Shown: positions 41,139 to 51,190, numbered from the stretch's first letter. The stretch is 64,000 nt of DNA from Acidimicrobiales bacterium (GCA_035316325.1 DATHJB010000080.1:1-64000), one strand, 5' to 3'. Numbers and translations are program-made. Notes: generated from the sequence alone by a model not told the origin.

Positions 41139-42073
41139 CGCCGGCTCTCGGCGTACTCCTTGGCGTGGCCCAGCGTGGCGAGGCTGTTGCCGCTGAGCGC
41201 CTTGTGCACGAACTCCTTCGCCTCGGCGACCCCGGCGCCCTCGCCCAGCACCGCCGCCACGTTGGCCTCGTTGATCGCCACCGTGTGCCGCGACGCCGCG
41301 ACCACCCCGTCGTCGGTGTCGGTGAGCAGCCAGCGGCCGGTGTGCAGCGTCATCAGCGCCGGCACCACCACCTGCTTGTAGACGATCCTCGTGGACGGGA
41401 AGCACACCCGCACCGACTTGGTGGTGTGGGTCGACCCGTCCTTCGTCCTCGTGTCCATCTCCAGCACCTGCAGGCCGGGCGTCGGCTCGTCGAGCGCAAC
41501 CCGGCCCACGTGCGGCAGCCGCTCCTCCCAGCGGTCGGCCTCGTTGAGGAAGTCGTAGACGTCCTTCCCGGCCCCCGCGATCTCGACGGTGTCGTCGAAC
41601 GTGAGCACCAGGTCGCGGCGGCCGATCGCCAGCTCGGCGTTGGCCTTCAGCGCCGCCAGCTCCGAGGTGCTGTTGCGGTCGACGGCCTGGTCGATCCACT
41701 CCAGCTTGGCGGGGTCGTCGTCGACGGCGCGGTAGTCGTGCAGCAGCCGCACCCGCGCCACGTCCTCGGCCTGCGGCTCGACGATCCAGGTGCCGCCCAT
41801 CGCTCCGACGGGAGGGGTCGACACCTCCTGGCGGAACTCGATGCGGCGCTCGGCCGAGTCGAGCACCCGGCGCGACGTCCACGCCTTGGCCTCGCCGTTG
41901 GCGGTGGCCCAGATGCGGATGCGCTCACCGGTGTCGCTGCGCTCCAGCTGCTCGACGTGGATGGTGGGCGGGAACACCTGGGGCCAGTTGGTGACGTCCG
42001 CGATGAGGTCGTAGACCTGCGCCGCGGGGGCCTGCACGGTGATCCCGTGCTCGACGTTGCGGGTCTCGGGCAT
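41135..42073 (-). CDS. Two-domain aromatase/cyclase of type II PKS
   Basis: 312 residues with two START/SRPBCC domains: residues 1-150 (HGITVQAPAAQVYDLIADVT, NWPQVFPPTIHVEQLER) and 160-312 (TVEIAGAGKDVYDFLNEADR, WEERLPHVGRVALDEPTPGL). This didomain type (like ActVII or JadD) dehydrates and aromatises the first ring of C9-reduced polyketides. It fits the ketoreductase encoded just upstream, from which it is separated by a strong hairpin. Confidence 0.93.
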   Translation of the reverse strand: MPETRNVEHGITVQAPAAQVYDLIADVTNWPQVFPPTIHVEQLERSDTGERIRIWATANGEAKAWTSRRVLDSAERRIEFRQEVSTPPVGAMGGTWIVEPQAEDVARVRLLHDYRAVDDDPAKLEWIDQAVDRNSTSELAALKANAELAIGRRDLVLTFDDTVEIAGAGKDVYDFLNEADRWEERLPHVGRVALDEPTPGLQVLEMDTRTKDGSTHTTKSVRVCFPSTRIVYKQVVVPALMTLHTGRWLLTDTDDGVVAASRHTVAINEANVAAVLGEGAGVAEAKEFVHKALSGNSLATLGHAKEYAESRR

Positions 42074-42093
42074 GGTGGCTCCTCTCGTCTCGT

Positions 42094-42143
42094 CGTTCTG
42101 TCTTCGCTGAGCCGGCTATTCCGGGCTCAGCGAAGACAGAACG
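42094..42143. other. Strong hairpin between ketoreductase and aromatase genes
   Basis: Arms CGTTCTGTCTTCGCTGAGCC (42094-42113) and its exact complement (42124-42143), 20 bp each with a 10-bp loop. No run of T follows on either strand, and the aromatase gene needs transcription through it, so a simple terminator is unlikely; attenuation, mRNA stabilisation or a remnant of an inverted-repeat element are possible. Confidence 0.85.
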
Positions 42144-42148
42144 CTGGT

Positions 42149-42925
42149 TCAGAAGTTGCCCAGGCCGCCGCAGACGTTGATCGCCTGCGAGGTGACCGAG
42201 GCCGCGGTGTCGGAGAGCAGGTAGCCGACCATGCCGGCCACCTCGTCGGGCGTGGAGTACCGGCCGAGCGGGATCTTGGCCTGGAACTGCTCGAGGATCT
42301 GGTCCTCGCTGGTCTCGTAGGCCGCGGCGTAGCCCTGCCGCACCCGCTGGGCCATGGGCGTCTCGACGTAGCCGGGGCAGACGGCGTTGACGGTGATGCC
42401 GGTCTTGGCCAGCTCGTTGCCGAGCGCCTTGGTGAAGCCGACCACGCCATGCTTCGACGCCGAGTACGGCGCCCCCAGCACCACACCCTGCTTGCCGGCT
42501 GTCGAGGCGATGTTGACGATGCGGCCCCACGGCAGCTCCCGCATCCCGCCGATCGACAGGACGTCGCGGCTCATGAGGAAGACGCTGTGGAGGTTGGTGG
42601 CGACCACGTCGAACCACAGGTCGTCGGCGATCTCGGCGGTCACCCCGCCGCCGCTGCGCCCGGCGTTGTTGACCAGGACGTCGACCGGTCCGTAGGTGTC
42701 GACCGCGGCCTCGACGAAGGCGCGCACCTGCTCGGGGTCGCGGACGTCGCAGGCCACGCCCTGGGCCTCGTGGCCGTCCTCGCGGAGCTCCTTGACGGTG
42801 AGGGCGACGTTGTCGGCGTCGCGGGCGCAGAGGAACACCTTGTTCCCCCCGGCGGCGACGAGCTGGGCCACGGCGCGGCCGATCCCGCTGGTGGCCCCGG
42901 TGACGAGTGCGACGTGTTGTGGCAT
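42149..42925 (-). CDS. Polyketide ketoreductase (SDR, ActIII-like)
   Basis: 258-residue short-chain dehydrogenase: cofactor motif VTGATSGIGRAVAQL, NNAGRSGGG (NNAG), catalytic Ser in IVNIASTAGK, YxxxK in PYSASKHGV, and the PGYVETPMA stretch of PKS ketoreductases. It reduces the C9 keto group of the nascent chain with NADPH. Lies between accC and the aromatase gene in the operon. Confidence 0.93.
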   Translation of the reverse strand: MPQHVALVTGATSGIGRAVAQLVAAGGNKVFLCARDADNVALTVKELREDGHEAQGVACDVRDPEQVRAFVEAAVDTYGPVDVLVNNAGRSGGGVTAEIADDLWFDVVATNLHSVFLMSRDVLSIGGMRELPWGRIVNIASTAGKQGVVLGAPYSASKHGVVGFTKALGNELAKTGITVNAVCPGYVETPMAQRVRQGYAAAYETSEDQILEQFQAKIPLGRYSTPDEVAGMVGYLLSDTAASVTSQAINVCGGLGNF

Positions 42926-42955
42926 GGCTCCTCCTGTGTGGGCAGGTCAGACGGG

Positions 42956-44338
42956 TCAGGCGGGTCGGGTGACTCGGTGGTTGCGGGCGCGGAGCACCTC
43001 GTCGACGATCGACGTGCTGTGCTCCCCGGCCCGGAAGGTCGGGTGGTGGACGACCTCGCGCAGGAAGTCGGTGGTGGTGCGGACGCCGGGGCCGCGCACC
43101 CGGAACTCGCCCAGGGCACGGTCCATGCGGTCAAGCGCCTGGTCGCGGTCGGGTGCCCAGACCACGAGCTTGGCGAGCAGCGAGTCGTAGGCGGCCGGCA
43201 CCCGGTAGCCGGTGAAGCCGTGGGTGTCGACCCGCACGAACGGCCCGCCGGCGGGGACGAACTCCTCGAGCACCCCCGGCGTCGGGGCGAAGTCGCGGTC
43301 GGGGTCCTCCACGTTGATGCGGCACTCGACGGCGGCACCCCGGAGGACCACGTCGTCCTGGGAGAGCTTCAGCGGCTCGCCGGCGGCGACGTGCAGCTGC
43401 TGGTGCACCAGGTCGACGCCGGTGGCCATCTCGGTGACCGGGTGCTCCACCTGGATCCGGCAGTTGACCTCCATGAAGTAGAACTCGCCCTCCGGGCCGA
43501 CCAGGAACTCGAACGTGCCGGCGCCCACGTAGCCGGCGGCCCGGGCGCCGTCGACGGCCACCTGCCCCATCTGCTGCACGATCCCGGGCGCCAGGCGGGG
43601 CGCCGGCGTCTCCTCCAGCAGCTTCTGGTGACGACGCTGGACCGAGCAGTCGCGCTCGCCCAGGTGCAGCACCGTGCCGTGGGTGTCGGCCAGCACCTGG
43701 ATCTCCACGTGGCGGGCGGTCTCCAGGTAGCGCTCGACATACACCCGGGGGTCGCCGAACAGGGCCTGCGCCCCCGCCCGGGTCTCCAGGTAGGCGTCGG
43801 GGAAGTCGGCGCTGCGCTGCACCATCCGCATGCCCCGACCGCCGCCGCCGGCCGCGGCCTTGATGATCACCGGGTAGCCGACCTCGTCGGCGGTGCGATG
43901 GGCCACGTCGACCGACCGCAGCGGCTCCAGGCTCCCCGGCAGCATCGGGAGGCCGGCCCGGGCCATCATCCGGCGGGCCACGGTCTTGTCGCCCAGCTGG
44001 GCGGTCACCTCGGGCGGCGGGCCGATGAGCACGATGTCGTTGTCGCGGCAGACCTCGGCGAAGTCCGGGTCCTCGGAGAGGAAGCCGTAGCCGGGGTGGA
44101 TGGCCTCCGCGCCGGTGCGGCGGGCCGTCTCCACGATGGCCGGGATGTTGAGGTAGCTGCGCTTGGCCGGGGCCGGGCCGATCTGCACCGACTCGTCGGC
44201 GTAGGCGACCACCGCCGAGTCGCGGTCCTCGGTGGAGTGGACCGCCACGGTGGAGATGCCCAGCTCCCGGCAGGCCCGGGCGACGCGCAGGGCGATCTCG
44301 CCCCGGTTGGCGATCAGGACCTTGCGGAACATGGTCAC
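42956..44338 (-). CDS. accC: Acetyl-CoA carboxylase, biotin carboxylase subunit
   Basis: 460-residue biotin carboxylase: KVLIANRGEIALRVARACRE, HPGYGFLSED, ATP-grasp loop IIKAAAGGGGRGMRMVQ, ERDCSVQRRHQKLLEE, EFYFMEVNCRIQVEHPVTEM and GAAVECRINVEDP. It carboxylates the biotin of the adjacent carrier protein. A dedicated carboxylase inside a polyketide cluster raises malonyl-CoA supply, as with JadJ. ATGA overlap with the carrier gene. Confidence 0.95.
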   Translation of the reverse strand: MTMFRKVLIANRGEIALRVARACRELGISTVAVHSTEDRDSAVVAYADESVQIGPAPAKRSYLNIPAIVETARRTGAEAIHPGYGFLSEDPDFAEVCRDNDIVLIGPPPEVTAQLGDKTVARRMMARAGLPMLPGSLEPLRSVDVAHRTADEVGYPVIIKAAAGGGGRGMRMVQRSADFPDAYLETRAGAQALFGDPRVYVERYLETARHVEIQVLADTHGTVLHLGERDCSVQRRHQKLLEETPAPRLAPGIVQQMGQVAVDGARAAGYVGAGTFEFLVGPEGEFYFMEVNCRIQVEHPVTEMATGVDLVHQQLHVAAGEPLKLSQDDVVLRGAAVECRINVEDPDRDFAPTPGVLEEFVPAGGPFVRVDTHGFTGYRVPAAYDSLLAKLVVWAPDRDQALDRMDRALGEFRVRGPGVRTTTDFLREVVHHPTFRAGEHSTSIVDEVLRARNHRVTRPA

Positions 44339-44826
44339 GTCCCGCCTGCGGCCGTCTCGCCGAGGGCGACGGCGAAGAGGCGGTCGCCGAACTCGACCGG
44401 GGCGCCGTCGTCGACCAGCACCTCGACGACGCAGCCGGCCGCGTCGGCCTCGACCGGGATCATCAGCTTCATCGCCTCGATGATCCCGACCTGCTGGCCC
44501 TTCACGACCGTGTCACCCACGTCGACGAACGGCGGGGCGCCGGGCTCGGGGGAGCGGTAGAAGACACCGACCGTGGAGGCCGTGAGGTAGGCACGGCCCG
44601 GTGGATCGGCCTCGGCGGGCCCCGCCGGGGCGGCGGTCGTGGCCACGTCCTGCTGCTCGGTGGCGACGATCGTCCCGGCGGGGCCCTCCGACGCCCACTC
44701 GAGCTCCACGGACACGTCCCCGGCCCGCACCCGCACGGCCCGCGGCCGCGACGGTGCCTGGGCGGCGAGCGCGAGGGCGCTCTCCTGCACCCGCTGCACC
44801 AGCGACGCCAGGGCCTCGTCGGTCAT
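44335..44826 (-). CDS. accB: Acetyl-CoA carboxylase biotin carboxyl carrier protein
   Basis: 163 residues: a helical N-terminal part, a linker rich in Ala/Pro, then the biotinyl domain with [20 protein letters not shown] and the biotinylation Lys120 in [12 protein letters not shown] overlaps both with accC (downstream) and accDA (upstream), giving a coupled carboxylase operon. Confidence 0.94.
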   Translation of the reverse strand: MTDEALASLVQRVQESALALAAQAPSRPRAVRVRAGDVSVELEWASEGPAGTIVATEQQDVATTAAPAGPAEADPPGRAYLTASTVGVFYRSPEPGAPPFVDVGDTVVKGQQVGIIEAMKLMIPVEADAAGCVVEVLVDDGAPVEFGDRLFAVALGETAAGGT

Positions 44827-46505
44827 GCGACGGCCGAGGTGCCGAAGGCCCGGAACCGGGCGTGGCGGCGGGCGACGAGAGCCGGGGCATCCAACGCGGA
44901 CAACCGGTCGATCGCCGCCGCGATCGCGGCGTGGACCCGACGGGCCGCCAGGGCGTGGTCGGTCTGGCTGCCGCCCTCCGGCTCCCGGACCACGCCGTCG
45001 ACGATGCCGAGCCGCAGCAGCTGCCGGGCGTCGACCCGCAGCGCCGCCGCCGCGGTGGGCGCCATACCGGCGTCGTTCCACAGGATCGACGCGCAGCCCT
45101 CGGGGCTGATCACCGAGTAGACGCCGTTGGAGCAGATCAGCACCTCGTCGGCCACGGCCAGCGCCAGTGCGCCGCCGCTGCCGCCCTCGCCGGTCACCAG
45201 CGTCACCACCGGCACCGGGAGGCCGGCCATCAGCCGGATGCTCTCGGCGATGGCGAGGGCCTGCCCCCGCTCCTCGGCCTCGACGCCCGGGTGGGCGCCC
45301 GGCGTGTCGACGAAGGTGACGACGGGCAGGCCCAGCTTGGCAGCCAGCCGCATGAGCCGCGACGCCTTGCGGTAGCCGCCGGGGGCGGCCATCCCGAAGT
45401 TGCGGGCGCTCAGCTCGCCGATGGTGTGGCCCTTCTGGTGGCCCATCACCATCACCGGCCGGCCGTCGAGCCGGGCGACGCCGCCGACGATGGCGGGGCA
45501 GTCGTCGCCCACCCGGTCGCCCCGCAGCTCCTCGAAGTCGTCGAACACCCGGTTGACGAAGTCGAGGGTGGTGGGGCGGTCGATGTCGCGGGCCCGCTGC
45601 ACGGTCTTCCAGGCGTCGACGTCGGCCAGCTGGTCGGGGTCGCGCACCACGGCGTCGACGTCCCCGCCGCCCGGCGCCGCGGCGGCCACGGCGGGAGATG
45701 CAGTGGCCAGCAGCCGGGACAGGCAGGCGCGCAGGCCGCTGCGCTCGCGGATGATGTCGACCAGGCCGCGCTCGGCCAGGAACTCGGCGGTCTGGAACCC
45801 GGGCGGCAGCGTGCTGCGGATCGTCTGCTGGATCACCCGGGGGCCGGCGAAGCCGAGGCGGGCCCGGGGCTCGCACACGATCACGTCGCACAGCGTCGAG
45901 AACGACGCCGCCACGCCCCCGTACGTGGGGTCGGTGACCAGCGAGATCGTGAGGATGCCGGCGTCGCCGAGCTGGCCGATCGCCTGGCTGGTCTTCGCCA
46001 TCTGCATCAGCGAGATGGCGCCCTCCTGCATGCGGGCGCCACCCGACGCCGACACGATCAGCAGCGGCGTCCGCTCGGCGAGGGCGTGCTCGGCGGCCCG
46101 GGTGATGGCCTCGCCGACGGCGGCACCGAGCGACCCGCCGAGGAACCGGAAGTCCATCACCGCGCACACGACGGGGTGCCCGTCGACGGCGCCGCGGGCG
46201 ATCACCACCCCCTCCTCCAGCCCGGTGGCGGCGCGGGCCTCGGCCAGGCGCACGGTGTAGGGCTTGGTGTCGGTGAAGCCGAGCACGTCGACGCTGCGGC
46301 CCGACACGTCGAGCTCCTGCGGCGCCTCGTCGAGCAGCTGCTCCAGCCGCTGGTGGGCGGTGAGCCGGTGGTGCTCGCCGCAGTCCGGGCAGACGTGCAG
46401 GTTGCGGGCCAGGCGCTTGGCGTAGATCATCCCCCGGCAGCCGGGGCACACCACCCAGTCGGTGTCCTCCGGGGCACCGGTGCCCCGCGTCATCGTGACG
46501 GCCAC
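44823..46505 (-). CDS. accDA: Acetyl-CoA carboxylase carboxyltransferase, fused beta-alpha subunits
   Basis: 560-residue fusion. The N-terminal zinc ribbon has Cys20, 23, 39 and 42 ([18 protein letters not shown]) and the beta domain has [26 protein letters not shown]. From about residue 290 the alpha domain follows: [82 protein letters not shown]. It transfers the carboxyl from biotin to acetyl-CoA. Zinc-ribbon fusion is typical of actinobacterial secondary-metabolite carboxylases. Confidence 0.94.
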   Translation of the reverse strand: MAVTMTRGTGAPEDTDWVVCPGCRGMIYAKRLARNLHVCPDCGEHHRLTAHQRLEQLLDEAPQELDVSGRSVDVLGFTDTKPYTVRLAEARAATGLEEGVVIARGAVDGHPVVCAVMDFRFLGGSLGAAVGEAITRAAEHALAERTPLLIVSASGGARMQEGAISLMQMAKTSQAIGQLGDAGILTISLVTDPTYGGVAASFSTLCDVIVCEPRARLGFAGPRVIQQTIRSTLPPGFQTAEFLAERGLVDIIRERSGLRACLSRLLATASPAVAAAAPGGGDVDAVVRDPDQLADVDAWKTVQRARDIDRPTTLDFVNRVFDDFEELRGDRVGDDCPAIVGGVARLDGRPVMVMGHQKGHTIGELSARNFGMAAPGGYRKASRLMRLAAKLGLPVVTFVDTPGAHPGVEAEERGQALAIAESIRLMAGLPVPVVTLVTGEGGSGGALALAVADEVLICSNGVYSVISPEGCASILWNDAGMAPTAAAALRVDARQLLRLGIVDGVVREPEGGSQTDHALAARRVHAAIAAAIDRLSALDAPALVARRHARFRAFGTSAVA

Positions 46506-46514
46506 GACGGCGAC

Positions 46515-46769
46515 CTAGGCGTTCGCCAGCGCGAGCAGCTCGCGTGGCGTCCGGGCGGCGGTGGTGGCGTCGTCGTCGAGCTCGACGCCGTACTCGTGGG
46601 TGATCTGCGCGGCGGTCTCCAGGAGCGCCAGCGAGTCGTAGCCGAGCAGCTCGAACTCGGTGTCGAGGATGTCGGCGTCGAGGTCGACGCCCTCCTCCTC
46701 GCCGGCGCACTCCCGCAGGATGCGGCGCAGGTCGTCGAGCGTGATCTGTTGAATGCGTTGGTCGGTCAT
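46515..46769 (-). CDS. Type II PKS acyl carrier protein
   Basis: 84 residues, acidic, with the phosphopantetheine Ser46 in LLGYDSLALLETAAQI, normal for PKS carriers. It holds the growing chain for the ketosynthase pair. Lies 42 bp downstream of the chain-length factor gene, the standard KS-CLF-ACP order. Confidence 0.95.
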   Translation of the reverse strand: MTDQRIQQITLDDLRRILRECAGEEEGVDLDADILDTEFELLGYDSLALLETAAQITHEYGVELDDDATTAARTPRELLALANA

Positions 46770-46811
46770 CGCGATCTCCTCGTCGGGGGGACTGGATCGG
46801 GGGATCAGGGT

Positions 46812-48023
46812 TCAGTCGGCGGAGCGGACGACCACGGCGGCGTTGAACCCGCCCTGGCCGCGGGCGACGACGAGCGCGGTCCGCACCGGCAGCGGGCGGG
46901 GTTCGCCCACCACCAGGTCGAGCCCGTAGTCGGGCACGGGGGTGACGTTGATCGTCGGGGGGACGACGCCGTCGCGGATCGCCAGCAGGGCGGCCACCAC
47001 GTCGAGGGGCGCGGCACCGGACGTCAGTCGCCCGGTCATGGTCTTGGGGGCGGTGACGGGGACGCCGCCCGGGCCGAACAGGCCGGCGAGGGCGTCGGCC
47101 TCCACCCGGTCGAGGTCGGGGAGGCCGGCGGCGTCGGCGAACACCACGTCGACGTCGGCCGGGGCGACGCCGGCGTCGTCGAGCGCCAGCCGCAGCGCCC
47201 GCGCCAGTCCGGACGGCCCGCGCTTGCCGGGGGCCGGGTCGAAGGTGGCGCCGTAGCCGGCCAGCTCGCCGTAGACCCGGGGTGCGCCCCGCTCGCGGGC
47301 CGAGCCGGCGTCCTCCAGGATCAGCAGGGCGCCGCCCTCGGCGGGCACGTGGCCCCGGGCGTCGGCGTCGAACGGCAGGTAGGCGTGGTCGGGGTCGTCG
47401 CTGGTGCTGAGCCGGCCGCCGGCGATCTCGCCCACCCAGCCCCACGGGCAGACGTTGGCGTCGACGCCGCCGGACACGATCAGCCGGCTGTCCTTGCGGA
47501 TGAGCCGCCGGGCCTGGGCCAGCGCGTCGAGCCCGCCGGCGCCGTCGCCCACCAGCACGCCGCTGGGGCCGCGCATGCCGTGGCGGATCGAGATCTGCCC
47601 GGTGTTCACGGCGTAGAACCAGGCGAACGACTGGTAGGCGCTCACGTGCTGGCTGCCCTTGCTCCACAGGTTCTGCAGCTCGCCCTGGCCGAACTCGAAG
47701 CCGCCCGCCGAGCTGGCGGTGACCACGCCCATGTCGAACTCGGGCAGGTCCTCGGGCCGCACGCCCGCGTCGGCCAACGCCCAGTCGGCGGCGACCAGCG
47801 CCAGCCGGGTCACGTGGTCGGTCTGGGGGATGAGCCGGCTGGGCAGGTGGTCGCGGGGCGCGAAGTCGGGCACCTCGCCGGCGAGGCGCACCGGGTACGG
47901 CGTCGGGTCGAAGCGGGTCACCCGACCGATGCCGTTGCGTCCGTGGCAGGTCGCGTCCCACCAGTCGTCGGTGCCGAGCCCGTTGGGCGCGGTCACCCCC
48001 ACGCCCGTCACGACCACCGTCAT
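46812..48023 (-). CDS. Type II PKS chain-length factor (KS beta)
   Basis: 403-residue partner of the ketosynthase. Same thiolase fold ([64 protein letters not shown]). The nucleophile Cys is absent: the site reads [14 protein letters not shown], with Gly161 where chain-length factors usually carry Gln. ATG at 48023 chosen for the ATGA overlap with the ketosynthase stop; the longer frame upstream is repeat DNA. It sets chain length; the product length is not predictable here. Confidence 0.94.
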   Translation of the reverse strand: MTVVVTGVGVTAPNGLGTDDWWDATCHGRNGIGRVTRFDPTPYPVRLAGEVPDFAPRDHLPSRLIPQTDHVTRLALVAADWALADAGVRPEDLPEFDMGVVTASSAGGFEFGQGELQNLWSKGSQHVSAYQSFAWFYAVNTGQISIRHGMRGPSGVLVGDGAGGLDALAQARRLIRKDSRLIVSGGVDANVCPWGWVGEIAGGRLSTSDDPDHAYLPFDADARGHVPAEGGALLILEDAGSARERGAPRVYGELAGYGATFDPAPGKRGPSGLARALRLALDDAGVAPADVDVVFADAAGLPDLDRVEADALAGLFGPGGVPVTAPKTMTGRLTSGAAPLDVVAALLAIRDGVVPPTINVTPVPDYGLDLVVGEPRPLPVRTALVVARGQGGFNAAVVVRSAD

Positions 48024-49384
48024 GCTGTTGCTTCCCGCTCTTGCTGCTCCGCAGCGGGCCGCTCGGGCCACGCTCGCTCTTCGCCGGGCCTCGCTCGGCG
48101 AGCCTCGCTACGGACGGACGCTCGGTCAGCACCCGCCTGCGTGAGGACCATGGCGCTCTGGAAGCCGCCGAAGCCGCTGCCGACCGTGAGCACCGTGTCG
48201 GTGCGCCACTCGCGGGCGGTGAGCGGCACGTAGTCGAGGTCGCACTCGGGATCGGGGGAGTGGAGGTTGGCGGTGGGCGGCACCACGTCGTGGGTCATGG
48301 CCAGCACCGACGCCGCGATCTCGATCGACCCGATCGCCCCCAGCGAGTGGCCGACCATCGACTTGATCGAGCTCACCGGGACGCGGCGGGCGTGGTCGCC
48401 CAGGCTGCGCTTGAACGCCGCCGTCTCGTGGCGGTCGTTCTGCTTGGTGCCCGAACCGTGGGCGTTGACGTAGTCGACCGCCTCGGGCGCCAGCCGGGCC
48501 TCGGCCAGCGCGGTGGTGATGGCCTCGGCCATCTCCCGCCCGTCGGGCCGCAGGCCGGTCATGTGGAAGGCGTTGCAGCGGGAGGCGAAGCCGGCGATCT
48601 CGGCGTAGACGTGGGCGCCGCGGGCCTGGGCTGCCTCCAGCGACTCGAGCACGAACACGGCCGCGCCCTCGCCCAGCACGAAGCCGTTGCGGGTGCTGTC
48701 GAACGGCCGGGAGGCGTGCTCGGGCTCGTCGTTGCGGGGCGTGGTGGCCTTGATGGCGTCGAAGCAGGCCATCGTGATCGGCGAGATCGGCGCGTCGGAC
48801 GCCCCGGCGATCATCACGTCGGCCGACCCCTCGCGGATCAGCTCACAGGCGTGGCCGACCGCGTCGAGCCCGGACGTGCAGCCGGTCGACACCACGGTGA
48901 CCGGCCCCTCCGCGCCCACTGCCCACGCCACCTCGGCGGCGAACGAGCTGGGCACCAGGTAGCCGTACAGGTGGGGCACCGCGTACTCGTGGTCGACGAG
49001 CTCGAGGCGACCGTCGTCGCTGACCACCCGGTACTCCTCCTCCAGGCCCATCGTCGCCCCGACGGCGCTGCCGATGGTGACGCCGGTGCGCTGCGGGTCG
49101 AGGTCGGACGGGGTCAGGTCGCTGCTCTCCAGCGCCTCCCGGGTCGCCACCACGGCCAGCTGCGCGGCGCGGTCCATGCGGCGGATCTCCTGCGGGGACA
49201 GCCCGTGGGCCGCGGGGTCGAAGTCGATCTCGGCGGCGACCCGCGAGCGGAAGGGCGAGGGGTCGAAGAACGTGATGCCCCGGGTGGCGGTGCGGCCGTC
49301 GCTGAGCAGGCTCCAGAACTCCTTGGTCCCGATGCCGCCCGGCGCGAGCACGCCGATGCCGGTGATGACGACGCGCCTGGTCAT
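48020..49384 (-). CDS. Type II PKS ketosynthase (KS alpha) with repeat-derived tail
   Basis: 454 residues. Catalytic Cys169 in [20 protein letters not shown], His in [13 protein letters not shown] and [13 protein letters not shown]. The normal family end is [14 protein letters not shown]; about 39 extra residues follow ([20 protein letters not shown] and onward), coded by the ~105-bp repeat also present in the siderophore synthetase gene but read in another frame. ATGA overlaps with both the chain-length factor and the cyclase gene. Confidence 0.95.
   Translation of the reverse strand: MTRRVVITGIGVLAPGGIGTKEFWSLLSDGRTATRGITFFDPSPFRSRVAAEIDFDPAAHGLSPQEIRRMDRAAQLAVVATREALESSDLTPSDLDPQRTGVTIGSAVGATMGLEEEYRVVSDDGRLELVDHEYAVPHLYGYLVPSSFAAEVAWAVGAEGPVTVVSTGCTSGLDAVGHACELIREGSADVMIAGASDAPISPITMACFDAIKATTPRNDEPEHASRPFDSTRNGFVLGEGAAVFVLESLEAAQARGAHVYAEIAGFASRCNAFHMTGLRPDGREMAEAITTALAEARLAPEAVDYVNAHGSGTKQNDRHETAAFKRSLGDHARRVPVSSIKSMVGHSLGAIGSIEIAASVLAMTHDVVPPTANLHSPDPECDLDYVPLTAREWRTDTVLTVGSGFGGFQSAMVLTQAGADRASVRSEARRARPGEERAWPERPAAEQQEREATA
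48025..48129 (-). repeat. Dispersed ~105-bp repeat, copy 2 (end of ketosynthase gene)
   Basis: Reverse complement matches 18523-18630 with a core of about 42 identical bases and near-identity at both ends. It encodes the ketosynthase C-terminal tail and ends 2 bp before the next start codon, the same placement as copy 1. The reading frame differs from that used in copy 1. Confidence 0.9.
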
Positions 49385-49713
49385 GTGGGTTCAGCCCTCC
49401 AGTGGTAGAAGCGGGTGGCCATGGCGTCGGCCGGGCTGCGCCAGGTGGCGGGGTCGTAGGCGTCGATGTGCGCCTTCAACGCCTCGCTGATGCCGACGAA
49501 GAGCGGGTGGGTCCGGGTCGCCTGGATGGTCTCGCCACCGTCGTCGGTGTCGAAGTCCTGCAGGTGGAAGTAGAGGCCCTGGTAGTGGAAGAGCTGGCGC
49601 CGCCGGGTGCCCATCACGTCGGGCATCTCGGTGGCGTCGAACTCGGCGAAGAGCTTGGCGACGTCGTCGGCCGAGCCGGGCTGCATGCGGGCGACGATGA
49701 GCGTGCTGTGCAT
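49381..49713 (-). CDS. TcmI/JadI-family polyketide cyclase
   Basis: 110-residue dimeric ferredoxin-like cyclase (polyketide synthesis cyclase family): [74 protein letters not shown]. This family closes later rings, including the fourth ring in angucyclines (JadI, UrdF, LanF). ATG at 49713; the longer frame to 49905 is a shadow of the upstream hydroxylase. ATGA overlap with the ketosynthase start. Confidence 0.93.
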   Translation of the reverse strand: MHSTLIVARMQPGSADDVAKLFAEFDATEMPDVMGTRRRQLFHYQGLYFHLQDFDTDDGGETIQATRTHPLFVGISEALKAHIDAYDPATWRSPADAMATRFYHWRAEPT

Positions 49714-49714
49714 G

Positions 49715-51190
49715 TCAGGCTCCTTCCGCCGGGCCGAACCAGCGGGTGAGGGCGTCGGTGAGGCTCCCGGCGTCGGGCCCGTCGGGCGCCAGCCAGGCGA
49801 CGTAGCCGTCGGGCCGCACCAGCAGGGCGTCGAGCGGCGACTCGCAGTCGTGCTGGCGGGCGGCCACGGTGTCGACGCGGCCGACCCAGGGAGCGGCGGC
49901 GGCACGCAGCTCGGGATCGTCGACCAGGTCGAGCAGCACCCCGCGCCCGGCGTGGAGGAGCTCGTAGTTGGAGGTCTTCTCGTCGCCCACCACCAGGTCC
50001 TGGTTCGGCAGGCGGTAGCCGAGCAGCGGGTGGTCGCCGGGGCCGACGTCGTAGCGGATGTCGAGCCCGCTGACCATGCCCACGAGCTGCCGCTTCACGT
50101 CGTCCTGGACCATCAGCTCGGTGAAGACGTCGCGCAGCGGCTGCATCTCCTCGCCGGTGAGGTAGAGCGAGCCCTGGGCCTGGGAGTTGGTGAGCACCTG
50201 GGCGCCGACGGGGTGGCGCTCGCGGTGGTAGGTGTCGAGCAGCCCGGGCGGGGCGTGGCCGTGGATCTCGGCGGCCAGCTTCCAGCCCAGGTTGGCGGCG
50301 TCCTGCACGCCGACGCTGAGGCCCTGGCCGCCGGCGGGCAGGTGGACGTGGGCGGCGTCGCCCGCCAGGAGCACTCGCCCCCGGCGGTACTCGCTCGCCT
50401 GGCGGGCGGTGTCGCCGAAGGCGCTGACCCAGAGAGCCGACCCGCCGTGGATGTCCTCGCCGGTGAGGCGCTCCCAGGCGTCGGCCAGCTCGTCGTAGCT
50501 CAGGCCGTCGGACCGGTTGCGCGGCGGCGTGCCGATCTCGCAGACGATGATGCGGTCGACGCCGTCGCCCAGCGGCGCGGCCATCACCATCCCGCCCGGC
50601 ACCCGTTCGCCGGTGAAGCGGGGCCGCAGGTCCTGGCCCACGACGTCGGCCAGGTACATCTCGCGGGTGGCGTCGGTGCCGGGGAAGTCGATGCCGGCGA
50701 GGCGGCGGATCGTGCTGCGGCCGCCGTCGCAGCCGACCAGCCAGCGGGCCCGGAGGCTGCTCCGACCGTCGGGCGTCTCGACGGCGATCTCGACCCGCTC
50801 GCCGTCGTCGGCGATCCCGACCACCTCGTGCCGGCGGCGGATCTCGGTGCCGAGCTCGGTGGCCCAGTCGTGCAGCACCGCCTCGGTGACCGACTGGGGC
50901 ACGCCCCGGGCGCCGAAGTGGCCGCCCTCGACCACCGAGTAGTCGAGCGGGAGGCCGCCGAAGTGGCCCATCGGGCTGGTTTCCAGCTCACCGAAGCGGG
51001 GCAGGAGGCCCCGTTGGTCGAAGACCTCCATGGCCCGGGCGGTGAAGCCGAGGCCGCGTGACTGGCCGGTCGGTGCGGCGAGGCGTTCGACCGCGATCGT
51101 CGCCACTCCGGCGAGGCGGAGCTCCCCCGCCAGCATCAGCCCGGTCGGCCCCGCTCCTACGACGATGACGTCTGCATCCAGCGTGTCCAT
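49715..51190 (-). CDS. FAD-dependent aromatic hydroxylase, PKS tailoring (operon leader)
   Basis: 491-residue class A flavin monooxygenase: DVIVVGAGPTGLMLAGELRL, QSRGLGFTARAMEVFDQRGL, WLVGCDGGRSTIRRLAGIDF, RVLLAGDAAHVHLPAGGQGL, ending RWFGP. ATG at 51190 with leader GTCGAAAGAGGGCAAATGG. First gene of the minus-strand PKS operon. Its promoter and leader closely match those of the plus-strand paralog at 53408, pointing to a duplication that kept shared regulation. Confidence 0.93.
   Translation of the reverse strand: MDTLDADVIVVGAGPTGLMLAGELRLAGVATIAVERLAAPTGQSRGLGFTARAMEVFDQRGLLPRFGELETSPMGHFGGLPLDYSVVEGGHFGARGVPQSVTEAVLHDWATELGTEIRRRHEVVGIADDGERVEIAVETPDGRSSLRARWLVGCDGGRSTIRRLAGIDFPGTDATREMYLADVVGQDLRPRFTGERVPGGMVMAAPLGDGVDRIIVCEIGTPPRNRSDGLSYDELADAWERLTGEDIHGGSALWVSAFGDTARQASEYRRGRVLLAGDAAHVHLPAGGQGLSVGVQDAANLGWKLAAEIHGHAPPGLLDTYHRERHPVGAQVLTNSQAQGSLYLTGEEMQPLRDVFTELMVQDDVKRQLVGMVSGLDIRYDVGPGDHPLLGYRLPNQDLVVGDEKTSNYELLHAGRGVLLDLVDDPELRAAAAPWVGRVDTVAARQHDCESPLDALLVRPDGYVAWLAPDGPDAGSLTDALTRWFGPAEGA

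Noticed and set aside
42094-42143. Rho-independent terminator
   Set aside because: No T-run on either side, and the operon continues past it with aromatase and hydroxylase genes.
41165-44560. 1131-residue open frame on the plus strand
   Set aside because: Antisense shadow of hydroxylase, aromatase, KR and accC genes; composition is Val/Gly/Arg/His-rich without any domain, as expected in high-GC DNA.
44335-48132. 1265-residue minus-strand frame and the 1210-residue plus-strand frame beside it
   Set aside because: Run across accB, accDA, ACP and CLF in wrong frames; only the last 163 residues of the minus frame (AccB) are real.
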